From: Protula sp. h YS-2021
Lineage: Eukaryota; Annelida; Polychaeta; Sabellida; Serpulidae
Direction of reading: 5' to 3'
Assembly (NCBI GenBank): GCA_949752745.1
Contig: OX457028.1
Coordinates: 22,304,352-22,368,351, forward strand
Length of the DNA stretch: 64,000 nt
Shown: piece after piece, positions 53,279-61,153 of the stretch
How the letters are laid out: the number at the start of each line of letters is the position of its first letter
Numbering within the stretch: position 1 is the first letter of the stretch
The notes under the pieces: model-generated
What the model was told of the DNA's origin: nothing
Seen by the model: only the letters and a program-made list of their open reading frames with translations
Databases searched by the model: none
Position numbers and translations under genes: made by a program

Positions 53279-53788
53279 TCATTTCTGTTGTAATGTCGTC
53301 TTTTTACTAAACATTGTTTTTGGAATATTCGCATCAACAATTTCCTGGATAAACGGATGCCAACCATATGGTGGTATGGCTCGTTCTTTTCTTCTTGTCG
53401 CCACCAATGCTTCTTTCATCAAATCAACCATGTTGGAATTTGCTATAATATCGCCCGTTTTCAACACAAGTTCATTCTTGTCTGACCATGTCGTACCATA
53501 TTTCTTCAGTTCTGCTAAAAGTTGTGTTACTTTTCCATGATAGATAGGTTGAAAATGACTTAAAAATAACTTTTCTGGCTTTTCAGGTGGTGATGATGAT
53601 GATGAGGGCTTTTACTGCCTAGACTGACTTGTTCGTAAATGACGACCAAGAAGTTGAGACATTTCTTTTCGTTTCCCACGTAAAAGTTTATTCACTTTCG
53701 TTTTGATTTCACCATCTTTTCCCTTCTTTTCTAGCAACATTTTATATTCATATTCAGGAATGAGGACCATTTTCATCGTATGTTTCAT
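53279..53788 (-). pseudogene. Conserved Polinton late protein, one nonsense codon
   Basis: 170 codons from ATG 53,788. The N-terminal 58 codons (MVLIPEYEYKMLLEKKGK and KTKVNKLLRGKRKE) end in TAA at 53,612-53,614. The same frame continues with a Ser run, SHFQPIYHGKVTQLLAELKK, TGDIIANSNMVDLMKEAL and PPYGWHPFIQEIVDANIP. The 'g..i..SNivDLm...l' block recurs in Polinton genes located between ATPase and capsid genes; the biochemical role is unknown. Its ATG overlaps the preceding stop (AAATGA). Confidence 0.75.
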
Positions 53789-54111
53789 TTTAGCAGCAGT
53801 TTGGCTAACAAGGGCAATGCCAATCTAGCAATAACTCCAATGAATCCTCCTTTCTGATTAATCAACTTCTTTTTTCGTCGAAGGGATATCTTCTTATCTG
53901 CTAGAGTACGAAGCGTATGACGTTCACGTTTAAATTCCTTAAACCGTTTTGAGCTTAAGGGTAAATGTCCTTGCAATATATTCAAACAAATTTCAAACAA
54001 GCTTGTTAATTCCTCTTTTGTAGCTTGCTGTAGCAAGGATTTACGTCGTTTAGGCCCACTGCGTGCAAGCAAATGAAGAAACGGCTGGTTCGCTCGAATA
54101 CGTTTAGACAT
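53785..54111 (-). CDS. Conserved small Polinton protein (GGF-hydrophobic tail)
   Basis: 108 aa. A basic N-terminus, LFEICLNILQGHLPLSSKRF, LADKKISLRRKKKLI, then QKGGFIGVIARLALPLLAKL, a C-terminal hydrophobic helix after a Gly-Gly. Proteins of this layout sit next to the ATPase in many Polintons. The GG-hydrophobic ending suggests a membrane-active or scaffold peptide released by the protease; that role is inferred. ATG overlaps the end of the ATPase gene by 8 nt. Confidence 0.75.
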   Translation of the reverse strand: MSKRIRANQPFLHLLARSGPKRRKSLLQQATKEELTSLFEICLNILQGHLPLSSKRFKEFKRERHTLRTLADKKISLRRKKKLINQKGGFIGVIARLALPLLAKLLLK

Positions 54112-54763
54112 CTTGACTGCGAATGGTCAAATGAGTTGGTTCTTGTTCATACACTGCTTTATCAATATATACATAATGTGTATCTTTTGGTAAAATGCCT
54201 GTACGAATACGTAGTTGATCATTTGTCTTTGGTTTTAAATCAATGAATAAATAATCATGAGGTTTGCTAGTAGCATCTTGATAGGCTTCTATGAGAAATT
54301 GAGATCTTCTAGGATACATTTGCCGTGCCAATGTACTAATTTGTTGACTGTCTCTCGGATTTTTAAACAGAATGATATAATGTGTATTCAAACTAATATT
54401 TCGCATCTCTTTCCCATGATGGAATAAATTATGCACAATAAAGATAATGCTTAGATTTTGATGACTGCTGCCAACACTAAAGAGACGTGTCATACGCTCA
54501 TCACTATGACATTTGGTCATTAAGTCATCAATGATAAGTAAGTTTGGTTTCTTCGGGTTAAAACGCTCTTCAATGTCATCTGGAATGCCTTGGTAAAATT
54601 CCACGCCTTTCATTCCCTTGTACAAAGGCTGATCGGCTGCATAGAGCCATAAAATGTTTTTCGGAGAGGGGTGAATCAACTTTTGTTCTAGAATTTCCTT
54701 CACCAGAGACGTTTTGCCACTGCCTGTAGGTCCAGAGACCAAACATGTAAATGGATGCTTCAT
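54104..54763 (-). CDS. A32/FtsK-HerA-type genome-packaging ATPase
   Basis: 219 aa from ATG 54,763, which overlaps the integrase stop (ATGA). Walker A GPTGSGKT at residues 11-18, Walker B NLLIIDD ending Asp79-Asp80, and a sensor-like IIFIVHNLFHHG near 110. This is the short packaging ATPase common to Polintons, adintoviruses and virophages; it would pump DNA into the capsid. No break. Starting instead at the upstream alternative codon would add nine residues with no family match. Confidence 0.93.
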   Translation of the reverse strand: MKHPFTCLVSGPTGSGKTSLVKEILEQKLIHPSPKNILWLYAADQPLYKGMKGVEFYQGIPDDIEERFNPKKPNLLIIDDLMTKCHSDERMTRLFSVGSSHQNLSIIFIVHNLFHHGKEMRNISLNTHYIILFKNPRDSQQISTLARQMYPRRSQFLIEAYQDATSKPHDYLFIDLKPKTNDQLRIRTGILPKDTHYVYIDKAVYEQEPTHLTIRSQDV

Positions 54764-55863
54764 TGTTGAATGTCTGTTTCTTTCACCCAACTGTTAAACT
54801 TGTTTGGCCAACCTAACCACTTGACAAATAATTCTTTCACACCTCCTCGTCTTTTACGTGTTTTCAAGACTTTTTCAATTCTATAAATAGATTCAATATC
54901 TTTGGTCACTTTCTGCAGTTCTTCTTCATAGAAATGGCCATCAATATCTTCGTCTAAAAAGTCTTTCACACGATACAAATGTATTCCTTGCTTCTTACAA
55001 CGATGTGTGACAATGAAGACTTCTTGCGTCCATTTGATGTGATAATCGCGTTGAAACACATATTTAATGTGGGAAATACGAACATGATCGCCAATGTTAA
55101 ATTTGTACTTCTTCTTCTTCTTCGGTTTCAATTTCAGTTTGTCGACATACATATACTTCCACACTTTTGATTCGTTGTCTTTACGAATCTCGGCTGGAGC
55201 ATATTTATTAGGAAGAGAACCATGAGGTCTATTGTTGTAATTGTACACCAAGTCTGGAAGAATGTCTAAGTAACGGTAAGTTTGATTATGTAGAAAATAC
55301 CGATACATCATTCCCTTCAGAGTACGAATGACTCTTTCAGCAAAGTTGGCTTCGGTTTCATTCTTTGTGGTATAAGCATGAATGCCTTCTTTCTTCAAAA
55401 ATGCTTTAACCCATCTGTTTTTAAATTCTGTTCCTTTATCAGACCTTAGAGTTCGCGGTCTTCGTCGTGTGTCATGAAAAATCTTTTGGAAAGCTTGTAT
55501 GACGCTGGTATGTGATTTATTAGGTATTGGCTGCACCCAGACATATTTGGAAAACACATCAATGACAATGAGTAAAAAGCGTATGTCATCATTATAGGGA
55601 GCTATGTTTCCCATATCAGCCAAATCAATATCCCACATATCATCAATACCACGTGTAATGACACGTTGTCTTTTGAACCTGTATTTGACAGGTTGGAGTA
55701 AACTGAAAGCATCTTGATCCTGCAGCCATTTCTTCACTTGTGACTGTGTGACTGCTTGATTATGTTTTCTTAAGATGTGATACAGTTTGTAAGGACCAGC
55801 AAATGCTCCAGGCTGTCCAGGTTTGAAGTAAATATTGGTTAAGTAGTCTTTCCACGTCGACAT
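54760..55863 (-). CDS. Retroviral-type (DDE) integrase with C-terminal chromodomain
   Basis: 367 aa from ATG 55,863 (MSTWKDYLTNIYFKPGQPG). Catalytic Asp80 (MWDIDLADM), Asp142 (RSDKGTEF) and Glu176 (NFAERVIRTLK), with 33 residues between the second Asp and the Glu. An SH3-like segment follows (IGDHVRISHIKYVF). A chromodomain occupies about residues 325-367: YRIEKVLKTRKRRGG, then ELFVKWLGWPNKFNSWV. The integrase inserts the element and makes 6-bp duplications as seen here. The chromodomain may guide insertion to modified chromatin. A TATAAAAT (55,907-55,914) sits 44 nt upstream. Intact. Confidence 0.95.
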   Translation of the reverse strand: MSTWKDYLTNIYFKPGQPGAFAGPYKLYHILRKHNQAVTQSQVKKWLQDQDAFSLLQPVKYRFKRQRVITRGIDDMWDIDLADMGNIAPYNDDIRFLLIVIDVFSKYVWVQPIPNKSHTSVIQAFQKIFHDTRRRPRTLRSDKGTEFKNRWVKAFLKKEGIHAYTTKNETEANFAERVIRTLKGMMYRYFLHNQTYRYLDILPDLVYNYNNRPHGSLPNKYAPAEIRKDNESKVWKYMYVDKLKLKPKKKKKYKFNIGDHVRISHIKYVFQRDYHIKWTQEVFIVTHRCKKQGIHLYRVKDFLDEDIDGHFYEEELQKVTKDIESIYRIEKVLKTRKRRGGVKELFVKWLGWPNKFNSWVKETDIQQ

Positions 55864-55906
55864 GGTCACACCGAATGAAAACCACCTTCTCAACAGAACA
55901 GCTTTT

Positions 55907-55914
55907 ATTTTATA
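55907..55914 (-). promoter_or_regulatory. TATA box for the integrase-ATPase-capsid block
   Basis: TTATAAAATAAAAG on the minus strand, 44 nt upstream of the integrase ATG. Confidence 0.5.
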
Positions 55915-55968
55915 ACTCAACCAACATCACTTAACTAACATGCATTTATAACTTAACTAACAAGTTTT

Positions 55969-56301
55969 TTACAAATCAAGTATGGATACAATGGTATGAA
56001 TCACTGGAGACCATTGGTCTTCAATGAACATTAACCAATGACTGAGTTCATCCAATGTAATAGCATCTACACCATATTTCTCACAACGTTGATTTGCATT
56101 CTCTAACACTTTATCTAAATGAATGTAATATTTAGCTTCATTCCAATATGTATAAACACATGCAGCATGACAAGTATGTTCTTGACACTCTTCATGTTGA
56201 CAAGCAGGACAGACTAAATAGGCAAACTTTTTTACAGCGGATAACATTTCTTCACAATAAGCTTTTTGCACAATATATTGTCTCAGTGTCATGTCCGCCA
56301 T
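55969..56301 (-). CDS. Cys/His-rich small Polinton protein
   Basis: 110 aa from ATG 56,301 (MADMTLRQYIVQKAYCEEML). A compact Cys/His cluster VCPACQHEECQEHTCHAACV (about residues 28-48) looks zinc-binding. The rest is helical with no recognised domain. It resembles the neighbouring accessory proteins only in small size. Role unknown. Confidence 0.6.
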   Translation of the reverse strand: MADMTLRQYIVQKAYCEEMLSAVKKFAYLVCPACQHEECQEHTCHAACVYTYWNEAKYYIHLDKVLENANQRCEKYGVDAITLDELSHWLMFIEDQWSPVIHTIVSILDL

Positions 56302-56328
56302 TATGCAGTCTTGTGAGTCTTGAATCAA

Positions 56329-56445
56329 TGCAGCACAAGTCTGTCAGGTTTAGCAAGTTATGCTGCTCCGGCAATGTAGCACAAGTCTGTCAGGTTTAGC
56401 AAGTTATGCTGCTCCGGCAATGCAAGTCTGTCAAGTTCAGCAAGT
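56329..56445. repeat. Short tandem duplication (41-46 bp, 2.5 copies)
   Basis: CTGTCAGGTTTAGCAAGTTA and TGCTGCTCCGGCAATG repeat in tandem. Confidence 0.85.
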
Positions 56446-56499
56446 TTTTTCCAGTTGCTGTTCACTTAACACACTTCTCCATGTTCACACGTCTGCACA

Positions 56500-56842
56500 T
56501 CAAGTCTCACAGAACAGTTCTAACAACTTTCCCATAATATTCTGACCAGGATATCCAGATGACACTTGTTTCACACCAGCTCCCCACCAATGATCATACG
56601 TTGCTTCAACTAAAGTTTTGTCTTTACATCAATACACACTGATTCCATTTGACTTGTAAAACATCTTGCATTTTACTTCTCTTCACTGGTAAGGACATGG
56701 CTTTATCCCTTTAGCAATACGTTTCGCTTCATATCCATTTCTGGATGACACAATGGCTGAAGCAATATACTTTTCAAGTCGTGTTGGAAAACATGTTTGA
56801 AAGAACGTCCTTATGACCGCTGAATAGTACAAGATTCTCCAT
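56500..56842 (-). pseudogene. NADAR/YbiA-like domain gene, degraded
   Basis: In three shifting frames the minus strand carries the conserved NADAR blocks in order: NLVLFSGHKDVLSNMF after ATG 56,842, an alanine/lysine helix ending NGYEAKRIAKGIK, SKMQDVLQVKWNQC, then LVEATYDHWWGAG and GYPGQNIMGKLLELF, stop 56,500-56,502. These match the 'LSN.', 'AK', 'M..vL..K', 'EaT.D..WG.G', 'PG.N.lGk.L' signature of NADAR proteins, which act on ADP-ribose/NAD-related N-glycosidic bonds. At least three frame changes and about 114 codons (family ~150) mean it is a fossil with some loss. Lies between a 43-aa gene and the Cys-rich gene. Call is by motif, no search. Confidence 0.62.
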
Positions 56843-56857
56843 GTTGACTTTGTTTCT

Positions 56858-56989
56858 TTATTCTGACATGTCGGTTTCTTCCTGTAATAAAATATCTTTT
56901 AATATATTTGCTGCCTCTTCTATCATGTTCTTTCTTGGTTTACGTTGAAACCACTCACATAAAACTAAATTTGCTAGTAAGAAAAACAT
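56858..56989 (-). CDS. 43-aa protein with hydrophobic N-terminus
   Basis: ATG 56,989 is five nt after the upstream stop. MFFLLANLVLCEWFQRKPRK looks like a signal-anchor followed by basic residues, then an acidic helix (MIEEAANILKDILLQEE). Context is tight, so it may be real; too short to be sure. Confidence 0.45.
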   Translation of the reverse strand: MFFLLANLVLCEWFQRKPRKNMIEEAANILKDILLQEETDMSE

Positions 56990-56994
56990 TGTTA

Positions 56995-57348
56995 TCAATT
57001 CACTATGTTGTTACAAAGATGATTAAAAGGTTCTCTTACTTGATAAAGCTGCTCGGTTTCCTCTTCTTCTTTACAACAATCTCTCAAATGATCCACTACG
57101 GTGAAATATACTTCAACATCAGTACGAGCAGAATAAAGTGCAGAATCAAAGTCAAAGTCAGGATCTTCTTCTATTCCAATTTTATAACATTCTCCAAGAA
57201 ATCTTGAATGCAGTTCAATCACATCAAGACTATGATGTACAACATCCCAAAAAGCATCCAAATGATAAAGTTGATAGTCTGGAGTGCCATAGCAAGCAAG
57301 TTTAGCAATCATCAAGTCAATATAAGCATTTTTAAAACATGCGTCCAT
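56995..57348 (-). CDS. Acidic accessory protein, unknown function
   Basis: 117 aa, ATG 57,348 is 24 nt downstream of the preceding gene. Sequence rich in Asp/Glu, Tyr and Cys (LIAKLACYGTPDYQLYHL-type helices, IEEDPDFDFDSALYSARTD). No domain recognised. Unbroken. Confidence 0.6.
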   Translation of the reverse strand: MDACFKNAYIDLMIAKLACYGTPDYQLYHLDAFWDVVHHSLDVIELHSRFLGECYKIGIEEDPDFDFDSALYSARTDVEVYFTVVDHLRDCCKEEEETEQLYQVREPFNHLCNNIVN

Positions 57349-57372
57349 CTTGTTTCAATGTCTTGTGGGCTT

Positions 57373-58044
57373 TTACTTTGCTTCACTGACTTTAAGTACT
57401 CCACACTTGCCGCAGAAGTTGTTTGGTTCACACAACTTGCAATTATACTTGTGGCAGTGGCAGTGATAATCTTCCACATATCCACAAGCACCACAATAGT
57501 CGCAGGTAAGTCCAAGTTGATTTTGCACGTTCATGTTCTCCAACTGAACTTCAGCCAGCCTTTTCTTGGATAGCTTTGACACCTTCGTCCGACCATCCTT
57601 TTGCAGCTTGATGATCGTTTTCTTGTCATGACATTCCTCACATGGTGATAGGGCTGAGTTGATGTTGTCCATCTCCTGAAGCAGTGTCTCCCATTCACCA
57701 TCATTCATGTTGATGTGATGTGTGTATTCTTTCCCTTCAAACCGTGACGTGCGCACAAAACTCACATAGCGCATATCCAAGTATGAAATGACTTCAAGCC
57801 ACTTCGTTTGCGTTAAGTATAGTTTGAAGCCAATGTCGCGTAAATTTTTCAAGCTCTGGCACACAATCTTCCACAAAGATGGTGAATAAGCACACCATCT
57901 CTCTCCACGTGTGATGCGTAGAAATGGCCCATATTCTCCATGCTCCACAGTAATGGTTAAGTTAGCACTAATTTTAAAGCTGCTGCTGCTGCTGCGCTGC
58001 GCTGCTGCGCTACGCTGCGCTGCGTTGCTTGTCTTGTTCTCCAT
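57373..58044 (-). CDS. PC4-like plus zinc-binding accessory protein
   Basis: 223 aa from ATG 58,044; a TATAAAAG at 58,122-58,129 supports this start over upstream codons. An Ala/Ser/Gln-rich N-terminus (TCGCTGC-type codon run) is followed by two strand-and-Trp-helix modules: LTITVEHGEYGPFLRITRGE with YSPSLWKIV, and MRYVSFVRTSRFEGKEY with INMNDGEWETLLQEM. The C-terminal third has CEECHD and a dense cluster CDYCGACGYVEDYHCHCHKY / CKLCEPNNFCGKC typical of zinc binding. The second module parallels the plus-strand gene at 49,466. Probable nucleic-acid-binding regulator; inference. Confidence 0.65.
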   Translation of the reverse strand: MENKTSNAAQRSAAAQRSSSSSFKISANLTITVEHGEYGPFLRITRGERWCAYSPSLWKIVCQSLKNLRDIGFKLYLTQTKWLEVISYLDMRYVSFVRTSRFEGKEYTHHINMNDGEWETLLQEMDNINSALSPCEECHDKKTIIKLQKDGRTKVSKLSKKRLAEVQLENMNVQNQLGLTCDYCGACGYVEDYHCHCHKYNCKLCEPNNFCGKCGVLKVSEAK

Positions 58045-58121
58045 GACTGCCACAATGTATTGATGATCCACTCCCGCCAACTGTCTGCTGAGAAATGACT
58101 CCACTCTGCTGAGTTCACTCC

Positions 58122-58129
58122 CTTTTATA
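58122..58129 (-). promoter_or_regulatory. TATA box of the 58,044 gene
   Basis: GGTATAAAAGGGAG on the minus strand, ~78 nt before the ATG, within a CTCAGCAGA-flanked block like those at 44,400 and 58,720. Confidence 0.6.
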
Positions 58130-58595
58130 CCCAACTATCTGCTGAGTCAGCTTTCTTTTCAAAGAACTTGCAAACGTTTGAATTCACTTCAACTCGTCCA
58201 TGGTTGAACCGAACAAGGTCTGATACATTCGTCGTCAATGGAACATCATCATCATAAAGTAAAATGATTCTTGCAGCTACAACTAACATGAGCTCAACTG
58301 CCCAAATTGTATTCGCGTTGATAAATGCTGAATCAATGTCATAAGTTGATATGATAAATGTTAAATCAATGTCATAAGTTGATAGTATATGTAGATCTTC
58401 ACAGTCACGTAGAAACGAGTCGATGAAATCACTTGGAATAGTCTTTCCGACAGCTTCCCAATGCAGATGTAAATTCTTCACTTGCTGCATCCAATCCCAT
58501 TCAAAAGTAGGAAGCTTTGAAAACACATAGTTAGTATAATTCACTTTGAAGACGTCGTCCATAGTCATACATCTGTCAAGAAGTAATGCTGACAT
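58125..58595 (-). CDS. Accessory protein, first gene of minus block, unknown function
   Basis: 156 aa from ATG 58,595 (MSALLLDRCMTMDDVFKVNY). The frame opens earlier at ATG 58,646, but a TATAAAAG at 58,659-58,666 would put the mRNA start near 58,630, inside that extension, so the inner ATG is preferred. Contains an internal 36-nt tandem duplication (ILSTYDIDLTFI / ISTYDIDSAFI) and a hydrophobic stretch (WAVELMLVVAARIILLY). No domain recognised. Confidence 0.55.
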   Translation of the reverse strand: MSALLLDRCMTMDDVFKVNYTNYVFSKLPTFEWDWMQQVKNLHLHWEAVGKTIPSDFIDSFLRDCEDLHILSTYDIDLTFIISTYDIDSAFINANTIWAVELMLVVAARIILLYDDDVPLTTNVSDLVRFNHGRVEVNSNVCKFFEKKADSADSWV

Positions 58596-58619
58596 TGTGA
58601 AGTCTTTTCTCGTCACACA

Positions 58620-58812
58620 ATGTATTACTAGTTGACTAGTTGACATGTTTCACTCATGCTTTTATACTACTTCCATGTAATCAAAATATGGTGTGTAACT
58701 TTGTTCAAAAATTGCTGACTCAGCAGAATTTTACTTATGTATATGAAGGTCTCACTTACAGTTGTACTGCTGTACAGCTGTAAAGCAGAGACATCTAGCG
58801 GTGAAGTCCAGG
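58620..58812. repeat. Internal inverted repeat, right copy (promoter module)
   Basis: Inverted partner of 44,335-44,540; contains the TATA box and first codons of the minus-strand gene. Confidence 0.88.
58659..58666 (-). promoter_or_regulatory. TATA box of the first minus-strand gene
   Basis: GTATAAAAGCATG on the minus strand, inside the inverted promoter module shared with 44,335-44,540. Confidence 0.6.
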
Positions 58813-59175
58813 AGGGGGGGGGGGGTCGGTCGACCCAAAAAATGAAAAATGTTCAGAATCGTCTGAAACGGATAAATATGCAAAAATCACAATTTCGAGG
58901 GGGGAGAGGGGGGTCGGTCGACCCAAAAAATGAAAAATGTTCAGAATCGTCTGAAACGGATAAATATGCAAAAATCACAATTTCGAGGGGGGGGGGGAGG
59001 GGGGTCGGTCGACCCAAAAAATGAAAAATGTTCAGAATCGTCTGAAACGGATAAATATGCAAAAATCACAATTTCGAGGGGGGGGGGGGGGGGGTCGGTC
59101 GACCCAAAAAATGAAAAATGTTCAGAATCGTCTGAAACGGATAAATATGCAAAAATCACAATTTCGAGGGGGGGG
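58811..59175. repeat. G-run tandem repeat, four ~88-92-bp units
   Basis: Each unit is a G run (up to ~17), GTCGGTCGACCC, AAAAAATGAAAAATGTTCAG, AATCGTCTGAAACGGATAAA and TATGCAAAAATCACAATTTCGA. Sits between the right TIR and the first gene. Open frames across it are repeat artefacts. Confidence 0.93.
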
Positions 59176-59715
59176 GGGGGGAGGTCATCACTTTTTAGGG
59201 TCTGTTGCCGATTGACTTCGGAAATGAAACCTTGACTTCATTGACTTCGACGATCATCGACTGAAACCCTAGGAAGCCGCCACACAGCATGACGTCATTA
59301 TGACCACATTATGACCTCATTATGACCTCATTATGACCTCAGTATGACCTCATTATGACCTCATTATGACGTCATGGATGGCCGCGCTTATCCTAACGCT
59401 TATCATGACTTCCGGTCCAGACAACACTTCCGGTCCAGACAACACTTCCGCTCCAGACAACACTTCCGGTCCAGACAACACTTCCGCTCCAGACAACACT
59501 TCCGGTCCAGACAACACTTCCGGTCCAGACAGTATGATAGACAGAAAGTGGGCGGGGCTTCATTGTCTTCATTGATCTCATTGGCTTTTCATTGGTCACG
59601 TGACTGATGACGTCATTATCACCATGGTTACGCCTTGGTTACGCCTATGACGTCACTTCCGGTCCAGACAGTATGACGTCATCAAGTGGGCCAGAACTGT
59701 CCTTTTCACCCTACT
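59176..59715. repeat. Polinton right TIR
   Basis: Inverted copy of 42,768-43,298 with the same 18-bp ETS-type and 11-bp arrays. It differs by a short extra segment (CATGACGTCATGGATGGCCGCGC, near 59,370-59,391) absent from the left. Confidence 0.95.
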
Positions 59716-60047
59716 TAATTCTGTGGCCAGGCGTGGTCCACTTGCCAATTTTGCTTTAAAAAAGAGGGGGGAAGGGGGTGAGGGGTAGAGAAGGAAGGGT
59801 GGTCTTTCATAGCTCCGCATACTAAAGCATGATTATCAGTTAGTATGTGTGTGCCCCCAAACCCATCTCTCTGGAATTCCACCCTTAAAAGCGGAGTATC
59901 AATTAACATAAACAACAAAAAAAATAAATAAAGAAAACAAAAGAATCAATAAATGAAAATCAAAAAAGCACAAATAAATAAATAAAAACATAGAAAAGCA
60001 GACAAACAAACCAAAATTTGAAAAACAAAACACGTTTCTTTTTATTC
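59716..60047. repeat. Repeat R copy C, resumed after the Polinton
   Basis: Starts with the right target duplication TAATTC (59,716-59,721) and TCTGTGGCCAGGCG as in copy B at 38,032. Then 'ggtctttca...ctccgcat', 'cagttagtatgtg' and 'agcgga(g/t)tatcaat' match 38,099-38,275. Confidence 0.8.
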
Positions 60048-61014
60048 CCACTTGGCATTGAAAATGCCAAATGGGGATGGATTACCTCGAATTCTTCACC
60101 TATTTTTTTCATCCCTTTTTTTATGATTTTTTTTTCTTTTTCCGCCGAATTGGTTTCCAGACATCTCCTCCGAGACCGCTGGGGCTAGACCAACCATACT
60201 TGGCACATGTATGGAGGGTCATCTGAAGTGGTGCACCTGATAAAAATTTTTGACTTTGACCTTACTGATCAAGGTCAAATCGCGAAAAAGGTCAAACGGT
60301 TTTCAGACAATTATTGCAAGGCCGTTGAAGCTAGAACAGCCAAACTTGGCACATATATAAAGGGCAAGGTGATCTGAAACAACCGATAAAAATTTTTGAT
60401 ATTGACCTCGACCATGATCTTGAAATCGTGAAAAACGTTATTTAAGCAACACAATGAGTTATCTCGAAAACGGTAAGAGATAGAGCAATTTTGACCTCAT
60501 TTTCGACCTCCACCCCCTATACGACGTTACGTAAGGTATAACTTCCGGTGTCCTTGACTTCCAGGTCACTTTCGAGCCCCAAACCGGAAGTTGGCCCTTA
60601 TCTCGAAAACGGTAAGAGATAGAGCAATTTTGACCTGATTTTCGACCTCCACCCCCTATACGACGATACGTTAGGTATAACTTCCGCTGTACTTCACCTC
60701 CAGGTCACTTTCGAGCCCCAAACCGGAAGTTGGCCCTTATCTCGAAAACGGTAAGAGAAAGAGCAATCAGTTTCCAGACATCTCCTCCAAGGCCGTTGAA
60801 GCTAGACCAGCCAAACTTGGCACATGAATAGAGGTCATCTGAAGTGGTAGACTCGATAAATTTTTTTTTACCTTGACCTGACCGGTATAGTTGGTAGTAT
60901 TTAGAAGGATATTCTACATTCAGACATGTGAAAATTGTTTACAAATAGCAATATCATCTACGTTCCGTTTTAAGTTATCATTCCAAGTGGGACCTAATTC
61001 GCTGTGCGAATTTC
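60048..61014. mobile_element. ~970-bp insertion in R copy C with CCCACTTGG / CCAAGTGGG ends
   Basis: Left end TCCCACTTGGCATTGAAAAT continues as a hairpin; right end CCAAGTGGGACCTAATTCG. Copy B has the flanks joined (about 38,305-38,318). The interior has two to three diverged ~140-bp units with 'atctcgaaaacggtaagaga' and 'ttccggtgtccttgacttcc', related to the 2,985-4,670 array. Confidence 0.65.
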
Positions 61015-61122
61015 GGTCTAGTTAATTATATGTCTCCTAGTACAACGATTCCGCGCACAGTTATCGGGTTCCCCGTTTTTGTTTTTTGTTTTTTTGTTTT
61101 TTGTTTTTTGTTTTTTTTTTTT

Positions 61123-61153
<31 letters not shown>

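Larger units (their letters stand above)
42768..59715. mobile_element. Polinton/Maverick (16,948 bp) with TIRs and 6-bp TSD
   Basis: Ends are AGTAGGGTGAAAAGGAC and its inverted copy, with TIRs of ~531 and ~541 bp and the TSD TAATTC. The plus-strand block (43.5-49.7 kb) encodes PolB and four small proteins. The minus-strand block (58.6-50.1 kb) encodes accessory proteins, integrase, packaging ATPase, capsid-associated proteins, penton, major capsid protein and protease. Size, 6-bp TSD, AG-start TIR and gene content are textbook Polinton. PolB, protease, penton and one conserved late gene are broken, so this copy is non-autonomous, although ITR similarity suggests modest age. Confidence 0.97.

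Noticed and set aside
44769..53614. Alternative genetic code explaining TAA/TAG codons
   Set aside because: Long intact genes in the same element end in normal TAA/TAG/TGA stops, and PolB also has frameshifts. Decay is the simpler reading.
58853..59235. Frames with SVDPKNEKCSESSETDKYA repeats
   Set aside because: Translated G-run tandem repeat. Same sequence read in several frames.
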